Assembly: GCA_001464335.1 (NCBI GenBank)
Contig: LNEV01000008.1
Span: 186,001 to 250,000, forward strand
Direction: 5' to 3'
Source of the DNA: Rhizobiales bacterium Ga0077545
GTDB lineage: Bacteria; Pseudomonadota; Alphaproteobacteria; Rhizobiales; Methylopilaceae
DNA length: 64,000 nt
Shown here: positions 26,644 through 34,488 of the stretch, one piece after another
Position numbering within the stretch: position 1 is the stretch's first letter
Layout: each line of letters starts with the position of its first letter
Notes under the pieces: model-generated
The model's database searches: none
The model's input: the letters and a program-made list of their open reading frames with translations, nothing else
What the model was told of the DNA's origin: nothing
Position numbers and translations under genes: made by a program

Positions 26644-27903
26644 TCAGCCTTCGCTCTGATATTTCGGGGCGCGTCCGAACATTCGGCCCTTTTCCGCAAT
26701 CAGCACGCAGCCGATGGCCAGCACCGAATAGACGCTGAAGCCGATGCCGAGCGGCACGGTGGTCATGTCGAATTGCTGGCCGACGAGAAAGCCGAGAAGG
26801 GCGCCGCCGGTCGTCGTGATGAAGCCCTGAACGGACGCAGCCGTGCCCGCCACATGCCCCATCGGCTCCATGGCGAGCGAATTGAAATTCGACACCATCA
26901 AGCCGAAACAGAACATCAGGCCGCCCTGCAGCAGCGAGAACACGAGAAGGCTTTCATAGCCCGTCATCGCGCTGACCATGTGCAGGATGGCGAAGGCCGT
27001 GAACCCCAACAGAGCGGTGTGCGAGACGACGCGCGGACCGGCCTTCACGACAACGCGCGAATTCAGGAAGTTCGAGACCGCCATGAAGGCGGCGATGGCG
27101 GCAAAAATCGTCGTGAACAGATGCGCGGCGCCGAACACGTCGGCGAAGATCTGCTGCGCCGTATTGATGAAGGCGAACAGGCAGCCCATCAGAAGCGTCG
27201 CGGCGAGCGCATAGAAGATCGACTGGCGGGTCGTCACGGTCTGCGCGAAAGCGCTGGAAACCGACTTGACGGAGATCGGCCTCCGGTCCTCGGGGTGCAG
27301 CGTCTCCGGCAGGCGGGTGATGCCCCAGATCAGGGTCGCAAATCCGTAAACGGCCAGAAATCCGAAGATCCAGTGCCAGGAAACGAACAGGATGATGATC
27401 TGCCCGATCGACGGCGCGATGATGGGCGCGGCAAGGAACACGATGAAGACGAGCGACATCACGCGCGCCATCACGGCACCGGAATAGCAGTCGCGGACGA
27501 TGGAGACGGCCAGAACGCGTGTTGCCGCCGCACCGACCCCCTGCAGCACGCGCGCGGCCAGCATGGTCTCGAGCGAGGCCGACAGCGCGACCCACACGCT
27601 CGCCGCCGTGTAGATCGCAATGCCGACCAACAGCACGGGCTTGCGCCCGAAGCGGTCGGCGATGGGGCCATAGATGATCTGCGCGCCGCCGAAGCCCAGA
27701 AGATAGGCCGTAATGACCCACTGGATCTGGTTGTCCTGCGTGATCCCGAGCGAATCGGCGATCTGCGGCAGCGCGGGCAGCATGGAATCGATCGACACGG
27801 CGTTCATCGCCATGATGGCGGCAACGAACAGCACGAATTCCCGAAATCCCAGTCCGGGATGAACGGGCGTCGGCGGCGTGGTCGAATAGTCCTGCGGCTT
27901 CAT
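26644..27903 (-). CDS. MFS multidrug exporter, Bcr/CflA family
   Basis: This 419-residue protein has about twelve transmembrane helices. Family motifs are SIDSMLPALPQI near helix 1, the loop 2-3 motif A as GPIADRFGRKPVLL, and RVLQGVGAAATRVLAVSIVRD (motif C-like, Bcr/CflA style). It should export drugs by proton antiport. Only five bases separate the T-run of a hairpin terminator (27909-27935) from the ATG at 27903 and no ribosome site is visible, so the message may be leaderless or the start may be regulated. Confidence 0.9.
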   Translation of the reverse strand: MKPQDYSTTPPTPVHPGLGFREFVLFVAAIMAMNAVSIDSMLPALPQIADSLGITQDNQIQWVITAYLLGFGGAQIIYGPIADRFGRKPVLLVGIAIYTAASVWVALSASLETMLAARVLQGVGAAATRVLAVSIVRDCYSGAVMARVMSLVFIVFLAAPIIAPSIGQIIILFVSWHWIFGFLAVYGFATLIWGITRLPETLHPEDRRPISVKSVSSAFAQTVTTRQSIFYALAATLLMGCLFAFINTAQQIFADVFGAAHLFTTIFAAIAAFMAVSNFLNSRVVVKAGPRVVSHTALLGFTAFAILHMVSAMTGYESLLVFSLLQGGLMFCFGLMVSNFNSLAMEPMGHVAGTAASVQGFITTTGGALLGFLVGQQFDMTTVPLGIGFSVYSVLAIGCVLIAEKGRMFGRAPKYQSEG

Positions 27904-27908
27904 TGAGC

Positions 27909-27935
27909 AAAAAAAGCCGCGGCAGAAGCCGCGGC
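27909..27935 (-). terminator. Terminator directly upstream of the MFS start
   Basis: An 8-bp perfect GCCGCGGC stem (27916-27923 with 27928-27935) has a 4-nt loop and is followed on the minus strand by a run of seven T. It ends the phn-TSUP transcription unit and stops five bases short of the next start codon. Confidence 0.88.
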
Positions 27936-28088
27936 ACGTCCTTCATGAGTGAATGAACTCGAAATAGTCCCTGCCGGGCCGATCCGCCAGCCCGATGGGA
28001 CTAAAGACGCACGGCGCTCTCGCGCTGCTGCTCCTCGTTGAGATCGACGCCAGGGTCGGTCTTGCGTCAGACGCCCGACGGATTGCGA

Positions 28089-28835
28089 TCAGCCGATGAG
28101 CTGGCGCAGCCCGTCATAGACGATGAGCTTCAGCGCCAGTGCGGTCAGCATCACCTGGAACGCCGGAAGGAAGTATTTTTCGTCCATTCGTCCAAGGACC
28201 GCGTGGCCGATGCTCGTGCCGATCATGCCTGCCGGGATCATGCACAGAAGCAGAAGCCCGTATTCGGCGAAACTGAAGCCGACCAGCGTGAACCCGGCGA
28301 CTTTCAGCAGGTTTCCGATGACGCTGAAAAAGCCGAGCGTGCCGACCATCTGCTCTTTCGAGAGGTCCTTGCGGATCACCAGAACGCCGAGGATCGGCGC
28401 GATGACGCCGACGATCATGTTCAGAAAGCCGGTCACGAATCCCACCGGCACGAACGCCCAGAGCGGAAGTTCCTTGTCGTTCATCTGCTTCAACTGGCGT
28501 GTCACCAGCGAGGCGAGAACGAACAGCCCGATCAGGATCTGGATGACGGCGGTCGGCAGGCCCTGAAACAGAAACAGGCCAAGCGCCACACCGAACGGCA
28601 TCAGCGCCGAGAAACGGATGATGATCGGCCAGGCGAGCTTGTCCCGCAGCAGCCACGTCCGCCAGCTGTTCGAGGCGAGGATGACCGCACCGTGGATCGG
28701 GATGGCCGCAGCCGGCGGCATGATCTGCAGCATGATGGCGATGAGCGCCGTGCCGCCGCCTGCGCCGATCACAGCGGTCAATGACGAGGTGCAGAAATGA
28801 ACGACTGTCAGAAAGATGATATCGGCAGTCGACAT
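28089..28835 (-). CDS. TSUP family (TauE/SafE) anion exporter
   Basis: This 248-residue protein has about eight transmembrane helices in two repeats, each with the small-residue motif of the family: SSLTAVIGAGGGTALIA near the N-terminus and TGFLNMIVGVIAPILG in the second half. TSUP proteins export sulfite, sulfoacetate or related organic anions. Its start directly abuts the phnE2 stop (no gap), so it belongs to the phosphonate importer operon, where it could expel an anion produced by catabolism of the imported compound. Confidence 0.85.
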   Translation of the reverse strand: MSTADIIFLTVVHFCTSSLTAVIGAGGGTALIAIMLQIMPPAAAIPIHGAVILASNSWRTWLLRDKLAWPIIIRFSALMPFGVALGLFLFQGLPTAVIQILIGLFVLASLVTRQLKQMNDKELPLWAFVPVGFVTGFLNMIVGVIAPILGVLVIRKDLSKEQMVGTLGFFSVIGNLLKVAGFTLVGFSFAEYGLLLLCMIPAGMIGTSIGHAVLGRMDEKYFLPAFQVMLTALALKLIVYDGLRQLIG

Positions 28836-29645
28836 TCAGAGGACACGCTTGCGGATCGTCGTAACGACGAGTTCCGCGAGGATCACGACCACGAAGATCG
28901 TCAGCAGCACGACCGAAACCTGGTCCCAGTAGAGAAGGCTGAGGGCACTGTCGAGCGCGACGCCGATGCCGCCCGCGCCGACAAGGCCGAGCACTGCGGA
29001 TTCGCGGATGTTGATGTCCCAGCGGAACAGCACGATGGACCAGAATGCCGGGCGCACCTGCGGCCAGTATCCCATCACGATCTGGCTCGGCACGGGCGCA
29101 CCCGCCGCCGTCAGCGCTTCGATCGGGCCGCGATGCGCTTCCTCGATGGCTTCCGCGAAAAGTTTGCCGACGAAGCCGATCGAGCGGAACGCAATGGCAA
29201 GCGTGCCCGCAAGCGGCCCCGGGCCGAAGATCGCCACGAACAGCAGCGCCCAGACGAGCGAGTTCACCGAGCGCGAGGTGACGAACAGGAAATGACCGAG
29301 CAGGTTGAGCGCGGGCAACGGCGTCAGGTTCCGTGCGGCCATGAAGCCGAGCGGGATGGCGAAGGCCAGCGACAGGATCGTGCCGAGCGTTGCGATGTGA
29401 AGCGTCTCGACAAGCGCTTTCCAGACCTCCGCGAAGAAGTAATTCCAGTCCATGGGCCACATGCGCACGAACAGGTCGGCGATCTGGGCCGGGGAATCGT
29501 AGAGGAACTCGGGGATGATCTCGATCGTGCGGAAAGACCAGACGACCGCGATCACCGTCAGAAGATACAGCGCATAGCGCGCCAGCTTCTGCGGCAGCGA
29601 GAAGCGGTGCCATTCGTGGTGCAGAGAGGCCGTCGCCGCGCTCAT
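28836..29645 (-). CDS. phnE: Phosphonate/phosphite-type ABC permease, second subunit
   Basis: This 269-residue permease has about six transmembrane helices, with the PhnE signature [22 protein letters not shown] and the C-terminal ALGLVGAGGIG-like ESAVLGLVGAGGIGVAL. It starts at the ATG at 29645, overlapping the stop of the first permease by 4 nt. The upstream part of the open frame (to 30386) is shadow. Two different PhnE subunits are usual in rhizobia. Confidence 0.92.
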   Translation of the reverse strand: MSAATASLHHEWHRFSLPQKLARYALYLLTVIAVVWSFRTIEIIPEFLYDSPAQIADLFVRMWPMDWNYFFAEVWKALVETLHIATLGTILSLAFAIPLGFMAARNLTPLPALNLLGHFLFVTSRSVNSLVWALLFVAIFGPGPLAGTLAIAFRSIGFVGKLFAEAIEEAHRGPIEALTAAGAPVPSQIVMGYWPQVRPAFWSIVLFRWDINIRESAVLGLVGAGGIGVALDSALSLLYWDQVSVVLLTIFVVVILAELVVTTIRKRVL

Positions 29646-30436
29646 TGGAATGTCTTCCGGATCCAGCCCGACAGCACTTCCGCGACCATGATCATCGCGA
29701 TCGTGACGATCAGGATCGTCAATACGAAATCGAAATCGAACCTCTGATAGGCCGTGAACAATGTCGCGCCGATGCCACCCCCGCCGACAATGCCGACCAT
29801 CGTGGAGTTCCGCAAATTCGAATCGAGCTGGTAGGTCGCGAACCCGATGAAGCGCGGCAGCACCTGAGGCTGCACGGCCATGATGAGGACGCCAAAGAAG
29901 CTTGCGCCGGTCGCGCGCACGGCTTCGACCTGCTTCAGCGATATTTCCTCGATGGCCTCGGCGAACAATTTGCCGACAAAGCCGATCGATCCGACGATCA
30001 GCGCCAGCACGCCCGCAAGCGCCCCGAAGCCCACCGCCTTCACAAACAGAATGGCGATGATGATCGGATGGAACGAGCGGCAGAGCGCGATGAGGAGGCG
30101 CGCGGGCCACGTCACCCAGACCGGCATCAGGTTGCGTGCCGCGAGAAGGCCGATTGGAAGCGACAGGAGCACGCCGAAGAAGCTGGCGAGGATCGCGATC
30201 TGAAGGCTTTCGATCATGCCGTCGCGAAGCAGCTCCCACCGCTCGAAGCTCGGCGGGAACATGCGGGCGAGGAAGGTGCCGCCCTGTCCGAGACCCGAGA
30301 CGAAGCGATCCCAGGAAAAGCCGAGATGCGAGGCCGCGTAGATCGTGTACAGCACGACAGCCAGCATCGCGAAGCGTCCGCCCCAATTGGTGCGGAACGG
30401 TTGCCGGGAGATCGCGTCAGGTGCCGGAGCGCTCAT
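29642..30436 (-). CDS. phnE: Phosphonate/phosphite-type ABC permease, first subunit
   Basis: This 264-residue permease is paralogous to the downstream one, with [22 protein letters not shown] and the [16 protein letters not shown] loop. It begins inside the last 20 nt of phnC and is coupled to the second permease, so phnC, phnE1 and phnE2 are translated as one set. Confidence 0.92.
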   Translation of the reverse strand: MSAPAPDAISRQPFRTNWGGRFAMLAVVLYTIYAASHLGFSWDRFVSGLGQGGTFLARMFPPSFERWELLRDGMIESLQIAILASFFGVLLSLPIGLLAARNLMPVWVTWPARLLIALCRSFHPIIIAILFVKAVGFGALAGVLALIVGSIGFVGKLFAEAIEEISLKQVEAVRATGASFFGVLIMAVQPQVLPRFIGFATYQLDSNLRNSTMVGIVGGGGIGATLFTAYQRFDFDFVLTILIVTIAMIMVAEVLSGWIRKTFQ

Positions 30437-31223
30437 TGAGCCAGTTCTCCCCGCCGTAGATGGTCCGCAGATGATCGTCGGTGAGGCCGTCCGGCGGGCC
30501 GTCGTAAACGACCTGTCCCTCGGTCATGCCAATGATGCGTTGCGCGAAACGCCGCGCGAGTTCGACATCGTGGATGTTCACGATGACAGGAATGTCGCGC
30601 TCGCCGGCGAGCTTGGTGAGAATTTCCATGATCTCGACCGAGGTTTTCGGATCGAGCGAGGACGTGGGCTCGTCCGCAAGGATGAGGTCCGGTTCCTGCA
30701 TGATCGCGCGGGCGATGCCGACACGCTGCCTCTGGCCGCCGGAGAGCGCATCCGCACGCTGCGTCGCGAAACTGCCGAGCCCGACGGCATCCAGAAGCTC
30801 GAACGCGCGGTCGATGTCCTTCTGCGGAAATTTCCGCAGCCACGCCCGCCAGACCGGCACATAGCCGAGCCGTCCTGACAGGAGATTTTCCATCACCGTC
30901 AGGCGTTCGACGAGATTGTACTCCTGGAACACCATGCCGATGCGCCGCCGCGCCGCGCGCAGGTCGCCGCCGCGCAGGCGCGCGAGATCCTTGCCCATGA
31001 ACAGGATTTCGCCGGACGTGGGTTCGACGAGGCGGTTGATGCAGCGGATCAGCGTGCTCTTTCCGGTGCCGGACGGGCCGATGATCGCCGTCAGCCCGCG
31101 TCCCGGTATGGCAAGATTGATCCCGCGCAGCACCGGCGTCCCGCGCCGGTATTCCTTCACGAGGTTGCGGATGACGAGGGAGCGGGCGTCATGCCCGCTC
31201 CCTGTCGGCGTCACAGCCGTCAT
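30417..31223 (-). CDS. phnC: Phosphonate/phosphite-type ABC ATP-binding protein
   Basis: In this 268-residue ABC ATPase, Walker A is GPSGTGKS, Q-loop [14 protein letters not shown] (the EYNLVERL segment is characteristic of PhnC), signature LSGGQRQRV, Walker [10 protein letters not shown] and H-loop VNIHD. I start at the ATG at 31223, two bases past the phnD stop; the longer frame to 31445 lies inside phnD. Confidence 0.94.
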   Translation of the reverse strand: MTAVTPTGSGHDARSLVIRNLVKEYRRGTPVLRGINLAIPGRGLTAIIGPSGTGKSTLIRCINRLVEPTSGEILFMGKDLARLRGGDLRAARRRIGMVFQEYNLVERLTVMENLLSGRLGYVPVWRAWLRKFPQKDIDRAFELLDAVGLGSFATQRADALSGGQRQRVGIARAIMQEPDLILADEPTSSLDPKTSVEIMEILTKLAGERDIPVIVNIHDVELARRFAQRIIGMTEGQVVYDGPPDGLTDDHLRTIYGGENWLNERSGT

Positions 31224-31225
31224 CT

Positions 31226-32251
31226 TCACTGCGGCTTCTTCTGCTTCTCTTCGGCCTTCTTCTTGGCCGCCTCGGCCTCGCGGGCCGCTTCGCGTTCGTA
31301 GGCCGCCTTGTTGTAGGGCGTGCCGGATTTCTCCGCGACATTGCGCACCACCGCCCAATCCTTCTGGTAGGTGATCGGGAAGAAGCGGTCGTCGCCGTTG
31401 AATTCCTTCTGCATTTCCGGCGGGAAGCGGAAATCGTAGAAGCACTGCTTGAGCTTCTCGGCGAGTTCGGGTTTCAGATCGTGCGCGTAGGCAAACGAGG
31501 AGGTCGGGAAAATCTCGCTCTTGTAGATGATGCGATAATCCTCGGCCTTGATCGTGCCGCGGTCGACCATGCGGTTGAAGACGTCGGACGCGACGGGCCC
31601 GCCGTCGTAATCGCCCGCGCCGACACCGAGCGCCGTCTTGTCATGACCGCCGGAGAACACCGGCTTGTAGTCCTCGTTCGGCTTCAGTCCCTCGTCGGGG
31701 AACAGAACGAGCGGCGCCAGATGCCCGGAATTCGAGGACGGCGCCGTATGGGCGACGCGCTTGCCTTTCAGGTCGGCGAGCGTCTGGAAGGGGCTGTCCG
31801 CCTTCACCAGCATCAGAAGCTGATAGCCCTGATAGCCCTTTTCGGTGCCCTTCGCGGCGAAGGGGATGGCGCCCGCCATGTTGACGGCAAAGCCCGTCGG
31901 CCCGGTCGAGAAGCCCGCGACGTGCAGACGTCCCGAACGCATGGCCTCGATCTCGGCGGAGTTCGACTGCACCGGATAGTAGACGACCTTCTTTCCCGTG
32001 CATTCGGAGAGGTGCTTGGTGAAGGGCGCGAACGCGTTTTCGTACACGGCGGGGTCTTCGACCGGCGTGTAGGCGAAGACGATCGTGCTGGGGTCGCGCG
32101 TTTCCTTGGGGATGTCGGCGACGAGGTCGTTGTTGGCGTCGCAATAGCGGTCGTCGAGATGGCCGCGGTTGGGGCATTCCTGCGCAAAGGCCGCGCCCGA
32201 AAAGGCAAGCCCGGCGGCCACCGCGCCGGCGGCCGTGAGGTATTTCAGCAT
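31226..32251 (-). CDS. phnD: Phosphate/phosphite/phosphonate ABC binding protein
   Basis: This 341-residue periplasmic protein has a clear signal peptide (residues 1-23, ending GAAFAQ), then [29 protein letters not shown] and [15 protein letters not shown], the last being the helix whose Ser/Thr residues hold the phosphonate oxygens in PhnD-family structures. A Lys/Ala/Glu-rich tail ends the protein ([14 protein letters not shown]). Ribosome site GGGAGAAA precedes the ATG at 32251. First gene of phnDCE1E2-TSUP; no C-P lyase or phosphite dehydrogenase gene is in the window, so the exact substrate is open. Confidence 0.92.
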   Translation of the reverse strand: MLKYLTAAGAVAAGLAFSGAAFAQECPNRGHLDDRYCDANNDLVADIPKETRDPSTIVFAYTPVEDPAVYENAFAPFTKHLSECTGKKVVYYPVQSNSAEIEAMRSGRLHVAGFSTGPTGFAVNMAGAIPFAAKGTEKGYQGYQLLMLVKADSPFQTLADLKGKRVAHTAPSSNSGHLAPLVLFPDEGLKPNEDYKPVFSGGHDKTALGVGAGDYDGGPVASDVFNRMVDRGTIKAEDYRIIYKSEIFPTSSFAYAHDLKPELAEKLKQCFYDFRFPPEMQKEFNGDDRFFPITYQKDWAVVRNVAEKSGTPYNKAAYEREAAREAEAAKKKAEEKQKKPQ

Positions 32252-32346
32252 CGCGTTTCTCCCTTGTGTTCTTATTGGGAGCAAGACAAACCCAAAACGC
32301 GTCGTCCGCCAAGCCCCAGAATTCGAAAGAGGGGGAATACTTTAGG

Positions 32347-32364
32347 CTGTCATGAAAACGTCAT
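32347..32364 (+). promoter_or_regulatory. Candidate Pho box
   Basis: CTGTCATGAAAACGTCAT shows two 7-nt direct repeats (CTGTCAT, ACGTCAT) separated by GAAA, the PhoB-binding layout. It lies 96 nt upstream of phnD. The consensus reads on the + strand, that is, away from phnD, so orientation is unusual for control of phnD; control of the downstream nucleotidyltransferase gene (270 nt away) cannot be excluded. Confidence 0.55.
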
Positions 32365-32634
32365 GTGACACGCGGGCGCGATTAGTTCTTGCCGCGCAAC
32401 AGCTTAACCTGCGGCCGGGCAGGGGCGCGGCCTCGGGCCGTCATCCGGCCCCTCCTGACGCTCTCTCCCGCGGGCGGAGCCGCACCGGCCGGGCGCCCCA
32501 GATGTGCATACATTCCCGCCGCCGCGCGGCACGCCTCCCATCCGCGCAACGTCCTCCCGGAACCTTCCCTGATCCTGCCGTGTTTCGCCTTCTCCCCCGC
32601 ACGCCTGCGGGGCGCACGGAGGACGACGGGACCG

Positions 32635-33384
32635 ATGAGTTCGCAGCATGTGGCGATGAAGAGCATGCCGGTGCCGCCGAAGGCCGAGGCGTTTTATGCC
32701 GACAGCCTCAAGCACCTGAAGAAATGCGGCGTGCCGTTCATGGTCGCGGGCACCTACGCGGTGTCGAGCTACACCGGAATCCGGCGCCCCACGAAAGACC
32801 TCGACGTCTTCTGCCGCGCGGGCGATTACCCGCGCATCCTGCGCTATTTCCAGGATCTCGGCCACAAGACGGTGGTGGAGGACGAGCGCTGGATCGCGAA
32901 GGTGAAAAAGGGCGGCCAGATCTTCGACGTCATCTTCAATTCCCGCACCGCCGCGACGCCCATCACGGACTCATGGTTCGAGGAAAAGCACACCACCCGC
33001 ATTTACGGCATCGAGGTGCAGCTCATCGCGCCGACGGAGCTGGTCTGGTCGAAGGTCTTCGTCCAGAACCGCGAGCGTTATGACGGCGCGGACATCGCCC
33101 ATGTCATCCTCAAGCAGCACCAGCAGATCGATTGGAAACGCCTGCTCGGCTACATGGAGCAATACTGGGAGGTGCTGCTCATCCACCTGCTCAATTTCCG
33201 CTTCGTCTACCCCACAGAGCGCAAATGCGTGCCCGACTGGCTGTTCGACGAGCTGATGACGCGCCTGCAGAACCAGCGGGCCATGCCCATGGGAAACACG
33301 CGCGTCTGCCGCGGCCGCCTGTTCTCGCCGCCCGATTACCTCATCGACATCGCCGAATGGGGCTTCGCCGACATCGTCGGCTGA
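32635..33384 (+). CDS. Nucleotidyltransferase-fold protein
   Basis: In this 249-residue protein, the segment MVAGTYAVSSYTGIRRPTKDLDVF (about residues 36-59) is the helix-GG-like turn and DxD-type metal site of a minimal nucleotidyltransferase: an acidic pair DLD, and a third acid in QIFDVIFN. Related proteins are annotated nucleotidyltransferase family or DUF1814-like. The ATG at 32635 is the best of three close in-frame starts (GGAGG lies 12-17 nt upstream). A metallophosphoesterase follows on the same strand, with a repeat between. Substrate unknown; tRNA, nucleotide or protein targets are possible. Confidence 0.75.
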   Translation: MSSQHVAMKSMPVPPKAEAFYADSLKHLKKCGVPFMVAGTYAVSSYTGIRRPTKDLDVFCRAGDYPRILRYFQDLGHKTVVEDERWIAKVKKGGQIFDVIFNSRTAATPITDSWFEEKHTTRIYGIEVQLIAPTELVWSKVFVQNRERYDGADIAHVILKQHQQIDWKRLLGYMEQYWEVLLIHLLNFRFVYPTERKCVPDWLFDELMTRLQNQRAMPMGNTRVCRGRLFSPPDYLIDIAEWGFADIVG

Positions 33385-33395
33385 AGAGCCCCGCG

Positions 33396-33434
33396 TCCCG
33401 GACAAGCGCGGAGAAACCGCGCGCCGATCCGGGA
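33396..33434. repeat. Palindromic repeat (TCCGGA family, variant)
   Basis: TCCCGGACAAGCGCGG pairs with CCGATCCGGGA and is followed by CCCAGCGCAAAAGCG. The end and the following ACCCAGCG are shared with the copies at 8251 and 8723. Confidence 0.75.
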
Positions 33435-33537
33435 CCCAGCGCAAAAGCGCGGCTCCGCCGCACACCTCGCCCACCCAACCCGGGTGTTCCCGGGATGGGA
33501 TTCAAAAGTGACGAAGTCGGGAACACCCGACTTCTTT

Positions 33538-33655
33538 GGGAGAGGTCGGCACAGCGCGAAGCGATGGCCGGGTGAGGGGTATTGGGCTTCTCAACCCCTC
33601 ACCCGGTCGCCTTCGGCGACTCGGCCTCTCCCACAAGGGGAGAGGCGGGAACCCT
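33538..33655. repeat. Palindromic intergenic repeat before the metallophosphoesterase gene
   Basis: CCGGGTGAGGGGT pairs with ACCCCTCACCCGG, GGTCGCCTTCGGCGACT forms a second hairpin, and CCTCTCCC...GGGGAGAGG a third. The module is related to the repeat before ycjX (6681-6757). No gene is present between 33385 and 33693. Confidence 0.75.
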
Positions 33656-33693
33656 CCCGCATCCCCGCACATTCCTTCTGAAAGGAGCCCCTT

Positions 33694-34488
33694 ATGCAGG
33701 ACGCCGTGAAGACAGAGACCCGCAGGCCGCGTTCCGTCGAGGCGGCGGCACGCCCCGCGAACGATGAGGTCGCGGCGGGGCAGAGCGTGCGCGTCGCCGC
33801 CCTCGGAGACCTCCACATGAAGGAGGACGCGGCGGGTTATTACAAAAACCTCTTCCTCGAACTGAACGACGAGGCCGACATCCTGTGCCTTGCCGGAGAC
33901 CTCACCGATTTCGGCCGCACCAAGGAAGCCGAAAACCTCGCCGAAGACCTGCGGAACCTGAAAATCCCGGTCGTCGCCGTGCTCGGCAATCACGATCACG
34001 AATGCGGACAGCCGGAAGAAGTCTCGCGCATCCTGCGCCAGGCGGGCGTGTGCATGCTGGGCGAAAGCACGCACATACATCACGGCATCGGCTTTGCAGG
34101 CGTGAAAGGTTTCGGAGGCGGCTTCGGCCGCCGCATGCTCGGCGCCTTCGGAGAGGGGGCCGTAAAGGCCTTCGTGCAGGAAACGATCGACGAGTGCCAC
34201 AAGCTCGAAATCGCGCTGCGCAGCCTGCACACCGAAAAGAAGATCGTCGTCCTGCATTACGCCCCCGTCGAGGCGACGGTGGTGGGCGAGCCCGAACAAA
34301 TCTTCCCTTTTCTCGGCTGCTCCCGCCTCGCCGAAACGATTGACCGCTACGACATCACAGCCGTCGTCCACGGCCACGCCCACCGCGGAACTTTTCGTGG
34401 CGCCACCCCGAAGGGTGTGCCGGTCTTCAACGTGGCGGTCGGCATCGAGAAGGAGGGCGGAAAGCCCTATTCGGTGATGGAGGTGTGA
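33694..34488 (+). CDS. Calcineurin-like metallophosphoesterase
   Basis: This 264-residue protein has the full two-metal motif set: GDLH (D38-x-H40), GDLTDFG, GNHDHE, VLHYAP and VHGHAHRG. Such enzymes hydrolyse phosphomono- or diesters; the fold alone does not name the substrate. The ATG at 33694 is preceded by GAAAGGAG. Together with the upstream nucleotidyltransferase it may form a synthesis/breakdown pair. The coding end overlaps the end of the convergent AAA+ gene by 22 nt, marking the boundary between the high-GC core and the low-GC insert. Confidence 0.88.
   Translation: MQDAVKTETRRPRSVEAAARPANDEVAAGQSVRVAALGDLHMKEDAAGYYKNLFLELNDEADILCLAGDLTDFGRTKEAENLAEDLRNLKIPVVAVLGNHDHECGQPEEVSRILRQAGVCMLGESTHIHHGIGFAGVKGFGGGFGRRMLGAFGEGAVKAFVQETIDECHKLEIALRSLHTEKKIVVLHYAPVEATVVGEPEQIFPFLGCSRLAETIDRYDITAVVHGHAHRGTFRGATPKGVPVFNVAVGIEKEGGKPYSVMEV

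Noticed and set aside
26773-27906. 377-codon + strand frame
   Set aside because: Antisense of the MFS exporter gene.
27946-28088. Short leader-peptide-like frames between the TSUP and MFS genes
   Set aside because: The frames lack start codons with ribosome sites or run through the terminator hairpin.
28114-29613. 499-codon minus-strand frame
   Set aside because: Shadow frame across phnE2 and the TSUP gene, Arg/His-rich and without motifs.
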